From assembly GCA_019059635.1 (NCBI GenBank), contig JAGVRJ010000004.1, positions 992,001-1,056,000 of the forward strand: DNA of 64,000 nt, read 5' to 3'. The notes below the pieces were generated by a model. The model ran no database searches. It worked only from the letters and a program-made list of their open reading frames with translations, and was not told where the DNA came from. Numbering within the stretch: the first letter of the stretch is position 1; the number at the start of each line of letters is the position of its first letter. The DNA is from Proales similis (Eukaryota; Rotifera; Eurotatoria; Ploima; Proalidae). The translations under genes and the position numbers were made by a program. Positions 14,501 through 25,505 of the stretch are shown piece by piece.

Positions 14501-16620
14501 TCGATAGCGAAAACGGAACAGTAATGGGCAGCTCAAGCTACTCAACCGATCGGCCGTTTACGTTCAAACGCGGCCAGCAGTGCGTTGGCGGTCTCATTCC
14601 AACGGAGCGTGAAGGCGAGTTCAAAGATGCGCAGTTTGACAATTTTGTTGGTTGCATGCTGTCTATACTGACGATTGCCGACCAGTCGAGCAAGATTGAC
14701 TTGCAAGAAGAGCTCACCAAATCGGGCACCAAAATGGCCAACGTGGAACCGTTCTGCTCTGAGAGCTCGAAGCAGTGCGAGATCAGTCGAAGTGCAGAGC
14801 CGGTCTATCTTGAATTCAAACTTGAAAAATACACTCGAAATGATAACACTGAGACGATCGGCGTCGGATTTGTCACCACCAATCCGAATGGACTTTTGTT
14901 CCATCGAAAACAAGTTCGAGAAGGTTCTAGCAGCGAAATTAATCTTCGTATCGTCGACACGAGAGCGGTGCTCACTGTACTCGACGGCGATAAAGAGTAC
15001 AAGCTCGAATCTGACAAACAACTCAACGACAATCTCCTGCATGCCGTTTACATCATTCGCAAAGTCAGATCGATTGAGCTTAGGATAGATAATCAGCTGC
15101 ACGCATCAGCTGCTCTACAGCTTGTGGACGTCAGTCTGCCGCCGGTCATGTTCAGCCACTTGTTCGTCGCTGGTCTGCCTCTATCGCAACAAGATTCCAG
15201 CAACCCTCAGTTGAGTGGTGTAGAAAATTTTGAAGGCTGTCTACTCGAAGTGATTTACAACAGCAACAACCTTGACGTGTCAAAAGCGGACGACAAGTCT
15301 AAAAAAGGCATAAAATATTCAAAGTGCTACTCGACTCCAGTTCGTGTTGGCGTTTTTGACTCTCAAACTTATGAGGAAATTCGACGCCAGCTCTACGTTC
15401 AACGCAACCAAGCCAACAAAAAAGTTCTACGAGATGAGAGCTGTACATTGAGCAAAGACTTTGATAAATCTCGTCTCAGACCGGTTGGCATAAGATTCGG
15501 TCTAACAGCCAACAGTAGACTTGAAACACACGAGGCCATAGTTGACCGCCAAAACTTGTTCCTCAGCTTTAAATTCCGAACTCTCAGTCCGGACGGTATT
15601 CTTTTCTACGCTAGAGACTTGAGCTTGAACGACTTCTTGGCCGTGTGGCTCCAGGACGGGCGTCTCAACTTGGCATATGATCTTGGCAGCGGCCTTCTTC
15701 ATCTAAGATCAGAGAACATCTATCAAAACGGACGCTATCACACTGTCACCGTCAGTTGTTTGCACCAGATCGGCTTGTTGATTATATCGAATCGATTTAA
15801 CACCAGCGTGATTGAGAGTTTAACGGGTCGCTCACCTGGTGAGGAGAAAAGTTTGGATGTTGTGGAGCCCTACTTTTTCGGAAATGTACCTCCAGAGATT
15901 GAGCTCTTTGCCTCTGCTGGCCAACTTGATCTGATTTCTTTCAAGCCGTTTGTCGGGTGCATGTCTGACTTTAACGTTGCTCACAGATTTGTGCAGGAGA
16001 ACGTTGAAAAGGTCGACTTGATGAGTTGCTCGAATAACCACGAGAGCGGAATATTCTTTACGGGTGAGAAGCCCCCCGGAGTAGCAACTCTTCCAGATTA
16101 CATAAGAATGGACGACGTGTTTGAAATCTCGTTTGAGTTCAAGTCAAGGACCAGGGACGGAGTTGTGCTTTTTATCGGACCGAGCACTCAAGAGGAAGAA
16201 GACGCTTTCATCGTGCTTGAGCTGGTAAATGGAGAGCTTTTCCTCACATTTAGACAAAAGGGCTTGCAGAACATTGCTCGCTACGAGCCAGAGCTGGCCC
16301 GAAACGAGCTCTGCAACGCCAGCTGGGTCAGAGTGAAGCTCACAAAGCAAAACGACGGATCCGTCTCTCTTGTGCTCAAAGGACTGGAGCACAAGAGTCA
16401 AAACGAAATTTACTTGATCGAGCCTACAAAGGCGATGAGCTTGTTTATCGGAGGCCTCCCATCAGATGGATCCTACAACAGAATTGGACATAGTGGCCAG
16501 CCGTACGTTGGCTGCATCCGAGAGCTGAGCATTAAGCGCAACAGCGAGTCAAAAGCCAAAGATCTTTTCTTTGACTTGAAGCTCGACACAGCTGTTCTTA
16601 ACTACTGTCCGCTTAAATAG
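5528..16620 (+). CDS. LanA: Laminin subunit alpha (LanA / alpha-3/5 type)
   Basis: Basement-membrane alpha chain, secreted, which trimerises with beta and gamma and binds cell-surface receptors through its LG domains. Exons 5528-5755 and 5815-16620; the 59-bp intron is GT-AG. Total 3,677 aa, close to Drosophila LanA. I start at 5528 because MQKIKRVSTFLGLLVVTLLP is a clean signal peptide; the frame upstream of it has no ATG. Domain order by residue: LN about 27-272 (TPPYFNL, NSPRPGVWVLEKSTDYG); a long LE (EGF-like) array 274-817; a unique IVb-like domain 818-1370; LE 1371-1555; L4 about 1560-1755; LE 1758-2100; coiled coil about 2105-2650; five LG domains about 2656-2850, 2852-3070, 3072-3290, 3295-3485 and 3487-3677. 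The unique domain between the first LE arrays marks it as alpha-3/5/LanA rather than alpha-1/2 type. AATAAA at 16690 and 16704. Nearly intronless, unlike its neighbours. All long opposite-frame ORFs inside it are shadows. Confidence 0.97.
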
Positions 16621-16950
16621 ACTGATCAATTCAATTCAAGAGCAATTCAAGCCCCAGTTTATCAATAATCCAACTCAATCACTTGATTAAATAAATTCAA
16701 TCAAATAAAATGCATATTCTCTTCTTTTTTCCTGCAGATTTGAACCAGTGATTGAATTGGTAGGGGAAATTATGCTCGACCGAGATCTGCGATCAGTGGT
16801 TAAAATTCCGTACGTTCACTCTGATGCCTCTTGATCGCTCGTGACATGTCATATGACGGAAATTATTAAAATTTTAATTCAAAACAGGCCGGTCTCGTAT
16901 TCTTCTTCAGTCAAATTTTACATTAAATTTTCAGCAATAAACGCTCTACC

Positions 16951-19900
16951 ATGGATAGCAATGAATGGGAGTTTGATAAATTTCACGAAGACTCTTACGG
17001 TTGGTGTTGATCTCGATCGATTGTTGTTGTGCGCCAACTCACATGTTTTAATCAATGCAGAACTGGCCAAAGAGGCTGAACTCAACAAATATCGAAAGTT
17101 CCTACGAGTCTACAGTGAAAACCTTTATGACATCGAAGCCAATCTAGTCCGATTTCCCCACAATTCCTTGGTATACGACTCCGATCCCATTAATCTGGAG
17201 GTATGCAGAATGCTTGCATTTTCTTTCGCCACATTCACGAAGCATAACCGTAAAAATGGCTGTAGGCAATACCAATCGAGCAAGGCAGTCTTCTCCAGCT
17301 GGTCAAAACAGACAACAGAGTACTCAACAAAATTGTGATTGTGTTTGCGGCGCTCAATGGTGAAATGGTCAACTTGGTAAAAGAAGGAGAAGCAAAGTAC
17401 TGCTGGGGCCTGCTTACTTATGGAGAGGGTCCTGAAACGAACAAGGAGACTGGCGATAATCTTTTGCTCATGGGCCGATTTGTCTCATTCCTTCAAGTAC
17501 ATTTTGCAATCCAATCTCGTTCCATTCACCTTGAAATTAGACAACAACCGATTGTTAGGAGATGTCTTGCTTTGTCAATAGATGCTATGAGGTGATAAGG
17601 GCAACTCTTCAACAACTGAATGTCTTCTACTCAACCACCAAGTAAATTCAAGACTCTATGATTCAATTCGAGTGTGCGTAGCAGCTTGAAGCAAGGGCTG
17701 CGTTTAAAATTGACACAACGGATCTTCATTTGGCAGAGACCTTTTTGAACATGGGACAGATTCTTCGAGTCCTGTTGACAATGGATGGAATAATTGAGCA
17801 GCAAGCACATCTGAAAGACGATTGGAACGCCTATAAAAGAATGATTAAAAACGTTCACCATAACCCGAGTAAATTTGAAGTCGAACTGAGCAAGTTCTAT
17901 CGCTTCGAAAAGCACTTGATTGAGCTTGAGGGCAAATTACTCGATGGCTACATATTTCAGGTAAACAGCTCAAATGGTTCTAGAAGCAAGATCTTCTATT
18001 TAACTTGTCGAGTCAAGAACTGTGTGGAGCAGATTTTCGATGACAAGAACGGCATGGTGTCAAAAAACTCGATGCTTGCAGTTGAATTCCTGCAAACGAT
18101 TCGAATATGCTTCGAAGAGACAGAGCCTTTACTGGGTAATGCGATAAGTTTGATTGGCCGGCATTTTGATTCGTAATATTAATTGATTTTCTCTTGAATT
18201 TAAAGGAGAGTACGCCAATTCATCAATTAGGCATCGATTTGTTGCCATATGTGCAATATGCACTTTGTACAACAACATATACCGAAATTTTGATAAGAAG
18301 CTCTTTCGAAGCATTTGGGATTCTTTTAGAAAGGTAAAACAGCTCGCTCTATATCGTTTGGTCACTTAATAAAAACAAAGACTTTGTACTGAAAAGATGC
18401 CGGTGATCATGCTGGCTGGCAGTGTGGTCTGGTGTGGCAACGATTTTATGTATTCCAAGTTCGCAACCTTGGTCCGGCTCATCGACAAGAACCCTGAACA
18501 AACCTCTCAAGCCGGAAAAATTTTGTACTATCAAAACAAATGTCAAAATTTGTCCAAGTAATTGTTTGAAATTAAAAACCGAAAAAATCGACTCAAAAAG
18601 AAAAAAATTCACTCTTAGGGTTTACTTGCAAACTCAGAGCCTCCTAAACCAATGGCTTGTAAAAATGAAATCCATTAACGAGGTTAGCTTCGAAGCGGCA
18701 GTTTCGGCTGAAAATACATTCCTACAAGTAAGCTGGCCGTTTCGTACTTAATACTCACTCACTCACTTAAATAAATAAACTCAGGGAGTCGAATTAGCCG
18801 ATTTCATATCAAATCAATTGGCATTGATTTTAAACATGGCCATCGCTTTCGGTCAAGCTATAACCAAGTCATCTGTTCTGGAGCTCTGTCATTTTCTTCA
18901 GCTGCTCAAGGTTTCACTTGGATGAAAATATGCGTTTAGTTCATTCTTAAGAGCAAAACAATCAAAGGCTATTCGAATAGTTTATCACGAGAAAACCGAA
19001 TTTCTTGCTACTTACAAACAATATATTCTCCAATCGACTGGCCGCAAGCTTTTGTCTTTGATTCTGGCCGCCAAGGTTCGATTTTTTTTTGAGTCGATCT
19101 GACGTTTTCGTTTCGTTTAATCAGGGAGGCTCATCTTAGAAACGAATAGTCTCCGACAAGAAGTATACCGAGAAACGTCTTGATATTCTGTCTGGCCTTG
19201 TTTTGGCAGGAAATGCTTTAAACGGACCAGGTTGGTGTGGAAAAAGTTTGCGCCCCAATTCTTTAAAATTCTGATATTTGAATTCAAACTAAAAGCTACA
19301 CAAGAACGACTTATGATCGCAAGTCTAGGCTTGACAATCTCAAATCGTCTGGTATAACCTGAAATAAAGCAGTGCTTGGCCAACAGGCGGAATAAAGCTT
19401 TTTCAAGAAAACCTTTAGAAACGATGAGAACGTGAACGATCTTCTCATGCGGCTGGATAAATTCTCAGGACTTGAGACGAGGTACCTTTCTGTCCTTTCA
19501 GCTCGCTGTGCGATAAAAGAATCTTCACCCATTGCCAAGAATTCAAGAAGCTTGTGACTGCAGCTATTTATATTGGCACTTTAACGTTATCGCACCAATT
19601 TATTTAACTGACATATACGAAAACTCCAATAGCCCAAACAAGATTCAAGTTTGCTTAATCCCACTCCCCTTAGTCGCTTTCTTCTCATAGTTTCATTTCA
19701 AGTATTTAATTTTGGCCTTGAGAGACAGCATCAACAAACTGTATTATTCGCGCCATCAGAGTCCAGAGCTTGTGATTGAGAAATACATGCGCGATATAAT
19801 GCGAATATTGAGTCAAGTATGAGTTGATTACAAAATGAAAGCTTCAGAAATAATAAACTACCGAGTTTCTCTCTAAAAGCATTTTCTGCAGCGAATCTGC

Positions 19901-21761
19901 ACAGATATCGAAACAGATTTAAGACTCTCCATCCATCTTGAGCTCAAGTCCGACCAATCGAAAATGTTCAAAGAAGGCTTGAAAGATTTGGCTCAATTCG
20001 TCAACCTACCACCGATTTACATTCATGACCGATACGTAAACATCCGGGGTAAAAACTTATGAATGACTTTGCTTTCGTTACAGAGTCTAAAAAACAGTTT
20101 GGAAGATCATGTCAGACGCTATTTAGACAAAACGTTTTATGATTTGACTACGGTCGCTCTTCACGACTGGAAAGCGTACAGCGAGATGCGAAACCTAGCC
20201 AACCAGCGCTACAACCTCAAACTGATCGATCCGCATTTGCCTAGTTCCACATTAGAACAAGTAAAACAACTCATCCTGCTTTGTTTTTAAAATTAGCCAT
20301 AAACCAGGCCGGTCAAAATCTAGGGTCTAGATGTACTTGAAATAATGCGAAACATTCACGTGTTTGTTACTCGATATCTTTACAACTTGAACAATCAAAT
20401 ATTTGTCGAGAAAAAGAGCACCAACAAGCATTTGAACACGATCAATATCCGACATATAGCCAATTCGATTCGCACCCATGGAATTGGCATCATGAACACC
20501 ACCGTGAATTTCACTTACCAGTACCTGAAAAAGCAGTTCTACATATTCTCACAGTTTCTGTTCGACGAACATATTAAGGCGAAACTGATTCGTGATATCA
20601 CTTTTTTCAAAGAATCGAAGGCTTCTTTAGATCAAAAAGTAAGGCTCAGCTTAATCGCTAGACCAAGCATCAAATATTTCACTAACTACTCTTCTCAAAG
20701 TATCCTTACGAAAGAGCTGAAAAATTCAACCGCTCAATTCGCAAGCTGGGCGTTTTACAAGACAACCAGACCTATTTAGATCAGTTTCGCTTACTCATTT
20801 CACATATCGGAAATGCCATGGGCTATGTGAGAATGATACGCTCCGGTGGATTGAATTTCTGTTCCAACTCGATAAGGTTTGTACCGGACATTGAAGACAT
20901 TGTGTCTTTTGAAGAGTTCACCAATGAACTGAGTGTCAAACTGAGCGAAGAAACTTTGGACGCCGCCAAGTAAATAGCTGGTCAATTTACTTTAGTCGCT
21001 AAAAGCAAAAACGGCTTCTGTTTAGAAATCTTGACATGGTGTTGGCCAGCTTGTCCAAGAACTTTAGCGAAGGGACCGATTATTTCAAGATTCTAGTCGA
21101 CGTGTTTGCTTCTGAGTTCAGATCAAATAAAAACGCTCATTTGAGGAACTTTTACATCATACTGCCACCTTTGGTAAGAAGCATTTGAAACTTGCAATAT
21201 GAAACCAGACAAGCTGAAGTATTTCTCAGATGCTTAACTATGTTGAATATATAATTGGCTGCAAGGATAAGATAAACAAGAAAAACAGCGTAGGAGCTGC
21301 GTTCACCGACGATGGCTTTGCAATGGGTAAGAACCTAGGTGACATTGTCAGAAACATATTTATTCTAAAATAGAACCAAACAGGGGTTGCGTATATACTC
21401 AAGCTTTTGGATCAATACACTGACTTTGACTCTCTACATTGGTTCCAGTCGGTCAAGGAGAAGTTTCAGGCGGGAAAAGTAAATCGAAAGTCTAGATTTG
21501 TCAATTCAATAAATCAAGACCGAAAATTCAAGAATAGCATAGCCACTCAGCAGAAATCACAAAACGATGATAAGTTGATTCAAACTCAGGCACTTACACT
21601 TCAAAGATATTCAACGTACTTGAGGGTAGGAAAATCAATCTTTGAAAGGCACATCCCTTAATTTAAAAATCACTGAAACACAGGAATTTGAATTACTTCA
21701 GTTCGCTCTTGGCAGCGCCAAGATTTTCTTCAGAGCTGACGAACAGAGGGAGAGAGACTGA
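16951..21761 (+). CDS. WASHC4: WASH complex subunit 4 (SWIP)
   Basis: Scaffold subunit of the WASH complex, which activates Arp2/3 on endosomes for retromer-dependent sorting. I can place 24 exons: 16951-16999, 17061-17200, 17266-17496, 17559-17641, 17696-17960, 18018-18135, 18206-18333, 18397-18557, 18619-18727, 18785-18910, 18968-19075, 19140-19230, 19296-19351, 19408-19481, 19540-19648, 19703-19816, 19892-20035, 20084-20260, 20324-20638, 20701-20969, 21026-21173, 21230-21326, 21384-21625, 21684-21761. Every junction keeps phase and total length is 1,143 aa, against about 1,170 in human. Strong family blocks include MDSNEWEFD at the start, [48 protein letters not shown] and [20 protein letters not shown]. 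Introns are 47-70 bp. AATAAA at 21828-21833. Start chosen from the conserved N-terminal WEFD block. Only exon borders with several nearby AGs are uncertain. Confidence 0.95.
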
Positions 21762-21897
21762 TGAAAATCTCTCGATCAATTTCGTTTTTCTAACTGTCTT
21801 ATCCAGAATTATAAGTCTCTGAGAATTAATAAAAGCGCCTAATACAAAGTTAAAGTTAATAATTCTAGCTTAACCAATCGCCAAGACAAGCGAGCTC

Positions 21898-22892
21898 TCT
21901 GAGACCAAGCGAAAAGACATTGTCAGGATGTCCAGGCTTGGAATGAAGGTGCAGCAGATATGTGCTAGTCTTGCGGTGCCAAGAAGCACAGTCTACTACA
22001 CCTTGAGCAAGTTCAAGGAGCGCGGAACCGTCAAAAGTCAGCCAAGGTCCGAAAGACCGCGTAAGACCTTTGAGGTTACCGACCGAAAAATTCGTCGGAT
22101 GATGGCCACCATGGAATCGTCTAGTGCTGATTTCGTGGCTAAAGAGTTTAGAAGGCTCAACTTGGCCGAAGTCCACCCGAATACGGTTCGGAACAGGATG
22201 AGGCAGGTCGGTTTGAATGGGTATGAGAAGGTTGCCAAACTTGCCCTCAGCCCCAAACAAGTCAAAAGGCGCCTTGATTTCGCCAAAAAGTACTCTGATA
22301 GGTCGATTGAGTTCTGAAAGTCAGTTCTCTGGTCTGATGAGACTAAGGTGAATCTTGGCGGGAGTGATGGCCGAGCCTGGTGCTGGAGAAGGCAAGGCGA
22401 AAGCTTAAGGCCCAATCATGTTAAGGCAACGGTGAAGTATCCGATGTCTTTCATGGTCTGGGGATGCTTCTCTTCATCGGGTGTCGGTGCAATTCACTTC
22501 CTTGAGGGTCGTATGAATGCTGATCAGTATGTGAAAATACTGAGTCAGCAAGTGAGAGCCACGGCAGGACGGCTATTTGATGGTGATTGGGTGTTCCAAC
22601 AGGACAACGGCCCAAAACACACATAAAAAAAGGCCAAAAAGTGGTTCTCGGACAACAACATCGAAGTCCTTGAATGGCCGAGTCAAAGTCCGGATCTCAA
22701 TCCGATTGAGCACATCTGGGCTTGAAGAGGAAGCTGTCAGAGGTCGAAGTTCGAGGCAAAGAGTAGTTCGAGGAGGCGATTAAAGTGGCTTGGATCAGCA
22801 TCACCGAGCAAGAGTGAACCAAGCTTGTAGAGTCGATGCCAAGAAGACTCGCTCGGGTGATCGAAAATAAAGGCTACTGGACAAAATATTGA
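21898..22892 (+). pseudogene. Dead Tc1/mariner-family transposase
   Basis: Reads as a Tc1-like transposase with a paired-like helix-turn-helix N terminus (SETKRKDIV, QQICASLAVPRSTVYY, then TVRNRMRQVG). The DDE parts include WSDE, VFQQDNGPKHT and [11 protein letters not shown]. The frame is broken by an in-frame TGA at 22315-22317, a TAA at about 22624, a frameshift near 22720 and two further stops, so it cannot make a full protein. A tail matching the usual GYWTKY ending is visible just before 22892. I see no terminal inverted repeats, and the right flank is occupied by the 3' end of a non-LTR fragment, so the ends are probably lost. Old relative to the intact retrotransposon nearby. Confidence 0.9.
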
Positions 22893-22929
22893 AAAAAAAT
22901 AAAAAAATTGAAAAATCCAAATACTTTTA

Positions 22930-23917
22930 GTTTATTTATTTATTTAGACTTTTTTTATTTATTAAGGTTCGCGCACTTAAGTGAATATCGCATGGGGCCA
23001 GAGCAAACCTAGATTGCCAGTTGTCATTTCTTTAGATCATACTAAATTAAAAAATTCATAAATTCAGTCCCCAAATGCACTCCCGCCTCTCTCGTTTGAA
23101 ATTACGGTACGATTTACTTTTGTTCACTGTTTTTTTTGTTTTCAGTCTGTCGGTTTTAGGTCATAAGGGGTATTTTGCTTTGTCAGGAGTTGAGCATACG
23201 TTAGGTGACTGTCATCTGGACACGTTGCACCATCCGGTTGCGGTGAGTGGGGTTTCTTGCCATGGAAGTGCAGTTGGCTGAATGGTGTCCCAGTTTTTGG
23301 CAGTTCCAGCATTGAGTAGGCTTCTTTTCTTGGACTACCTTGAATTTCATTAAGCCGCCAAGCGTCAGTTTGGAAGACAGGAGTTTGGCAGCAGCCTCCT
23401 GATTCACTGTTGTGAGCTCGACCACACTGGTGGGCTTGTTATCTCTCCCTTGGATTCTTTTGGCAGAGATGATCCCTTGCTTGAGTAGGTCTTCCTGGAC
23501 CTCGTTTGAGCTGAGGTCAATGCTTTGGGGCAAGTTGATTACCGTGCAAGTTGAGGGCCTTGATACGGGGGCAAATGGTCTAATGCCGTCATCTAGGGCG
23601 TTGGATGGCCATTCTTGGGATAAGAGATGGTGAGTGGTTGGGTCGTCTGTGGCGATGATAAGGACTTGTTTCCTTTGTTTTTCTGCAATCGACACCGACT
23701 TTATTGAGCCGAAGTCGACTTCCGGTTTGCATCTTTTAATCTCATCCTTGAGAACGTAGATGTTCGCAAATTTTGCCGAAGCGGCAGGACTTATTTCCAG
23801 CTTTACTGCTGGCAAAGGGGGGTCAGCTCCGGCCTCCATAGGGATAGTTGAGGTTGTCAAAGTATTGCAAATTATGTTAATCAGATTCTGTATAATTTGT
23901 AAGTTACGTGTAACCAC
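22930..23917 (-). mobile_element. Internally deleted Jockey-type non-LTR copy (gag part only)
   Basis: On the minus strand a gag-like frame (23201-23917; methionine of the aligned part near 23840) closely resembles ORF1 of the intact element at 28366-29598: shared blocks include KDEIKRCKPEVDF, QVLIIATDDP, LLKQGI and one CCHC knuckle CWNCQKLGHHSANC. The frame then runs into an unrelated tail. Downstream, sequence resembling the ORF2 start region (near 23100-23180) is joined directly to a 3' terminus containing cacttaagtg and AATAAATAAA. Most of ORF2 has therefore been deleted. The amino-acid divergence from the intact copy suggests a separate subfamily. Confidence 0.8.
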
Positions 23918-23934
23918 TTCGTGTATATAACTAT

Positions 23935-24600
23935 GAGTTATTGTCTGTTAACGGCCTCCGTGTTCACTACTGTGAGTTCAACCGCACTGGTATGCTTGTT
24001 GTCCCTGCTATGGATCCTCTTGGCGGAGATGATTCCCTGTTTGAGCAGGGCCTGGGCCTCATTTGAGCTAAGGTTAATGCTTACGGGCAAGCTAAACACC
24101 GTACATATTGTGGGCCTTTTTGGCCAATTGTGGCTTCTTTGTCAAGAGCTGTAAGTTTTTCGAAAGTGGTTTTAATGAGCTCGCCAAGCTTGGAGACAAC
24201 TGGTTTTAGTAGGTCTTCTAGGACTTGTTCAAGCGCACTGTCTGATCGCGGCCACTCGTATTGCCGGATGCCCGGTGGTGGTCCACGGTGGACTCCTTTG
24301 AGGATCTTGTGGCATTCGGTCAGGTCAGTTTTCTCCAGGCGGAGTTAGGAAATGCGTTGTTCATAAGGGAGGATTCCAAGTGACGGTGGTACTTGCTTGC
24401 TCTTCTTTGAACTCTTTCTAGCTTTTTGGCGTCAGCTTTGGGTAAGGAGTTCCATACGGGCGAAGCGTACTCTAGAATGGGGGGTACCAGAGCCGAGTAG
24501 AACATCTGCCAGCTACGTGGATCTATGACAATGAACCCTTTGCTTTGTCTGCCCAAGGTGCGGTTTGCCTTAGTGCAGTTTGTATAAAACTTAGTGATAG
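23935..24600 (-). mobile_element. Shuffled non-LTR retrotransposon fragments
   Basis: At least two fragments, both minus strand. About 23955-24120 repeats part of the gag region found at 29150-29310 (it begins cctccgtgttcact in plus orientation). About 24320-24556 encodes a reverse-transcriptase C-terminal piece (SALVPPILEYASPVWNSLPK) of a non-LTR type that differs from the intact element's own C terminus. Fragment order does not match any intact element, so this is a composite of insertions and deletions. Exact borders cannot be set by eye. Confidence 0.7.
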
Positions 24601-24840
24601 TTTTGAAGGGTTTTATAGCTTATTTAACTAACTAGGGCTATGTAGAACTCGAGCTCTTTGCCGTGGCGTAGCTCTATATAAAATGTTCCAAAAAGTAAAT
24701 TTAAAACAATGATTTTAATTATGTTGGATTATTCATTATCGAAAGAGTAGTAAAAAATCGGCGCCTGGCAAAGAAAAGGGTAAAAGATTATCTATTGGCA
24801 AGCAGCTAAATAGGCTAAAAATAATTGGAAGAAGCGGCGA

Positions 24841-25225
24841 AAAAAACCAGGCACCGGAAGAGCTAGCTGAAGAGATACCAGAAATGGAATTGAATGTCTC
24901 TTTTGAAATAAACCGTGTTTAACTTAATTTGAGTTTGGCTTGCTATGAACATGTAAACGACTCGTAAAATTTCCCCAATATTTTAAATAAAAAAATCTTC
25001 CTCCAATCGATAGCTAACGGTGTGAGGGAATCAAACGGTGTGAGGCATTCTTGCAATGCTCTGGCAGAGAGGAGAATAATTTTCAAGACTGATTCCATTT
25101 TAATTTAGATTAAAACCACCGCTCGGCTTCAGCGCACAGGGACCTAAGAAGGTCCTTGCCGCCGATGCGCTCGTCATCGCAGTAGCTTCGGAAGTCTATT
25201 CCGTAGAGGATACATACTTCGTGTA
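24841..25225 (+). repeat. Left 385-bp direct repeat flanking the retrotransposon
   Basis: Identical by eye over its whole length to 29702-30086. The boundaries coincide exactly with the two ends of the 4.5-kb Jockey-type element. It has the form of a target-site duplication, but is far longer than the usual few to tens of bases for non-LTR elements. Confidence 0.9.
25096..25225 (+). repeat. R repeat, left remnant cut by the retrotransposon
   Basis: First ~130 bp of the R repeat (starts cattttaattt, continues accaccgctcggcttc). It is truncated at the insertion site; the rest of the same copy lies at 29957-30338. Confidence 0.85.
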
Positions 25226-25505
25226 GTAGTAGTTTTTATTGGTTTACGCTCACTCACTTAAGTGGCGATGGATGGCTTGGAGAGAGTCTCCTTTCCAGCC
25301 GGGTTACATAGATTCTTAAAACAAAAAGAAGAGAAAATTTTGGCTCACGAAGGAGTGTAGAAGAGAAGGGAAGGGAAAGTTTTTCTGTGGAGTGGGTATT
25401 AAACGGTTTGAGAAGGGTAGGCAAGGGGAGTTAGGGCTGCAGGACGAATGGATAGCCCGGTTTTTCACTGGGTTCCTTCTAGACTGTTCGAATTTATTTG
25501 CGTGA

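Larger units (their letters stand above)
24737..25225 (+). pseudogene. Truncated duplicate of the LRRC43 3' end (left part)
   Basis: From about 24737 the sequence matches the last coding ~110 bp, 3' UTR and downstream flank of LRRC43 (34773 onward) almost base for base, then stops at 25225 where the retrotransposon begins. The remainder continues at 30087-30338 after the element. No upstream LRRC43 exons are present, so this copy is not a gene. It has seven A's in the homopolymer at 24840-24846 where the gene has eight. It therefore keeps an open frame (SGEKNQAPEELAEE to SFEINRV) that the gene copy has lost. Because it extends beyond the polyadenylation signal, it is a DNA-level duplication, not a retrocopy. 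Confidence 0.9.

Noticed and set aside
19482-19501. A 20-bp intron in WASHC4
   Set aside because: gtacc...ttcag would be too short to splice and gives the wrong frame; the acceptor at 19539 restores the conserved CDCSYLYWH block.
21898-22892. Functional Tc1/mariner transposase
   Set aside because: At least four in-frame stops and a frameshift; no inverted repeats found.
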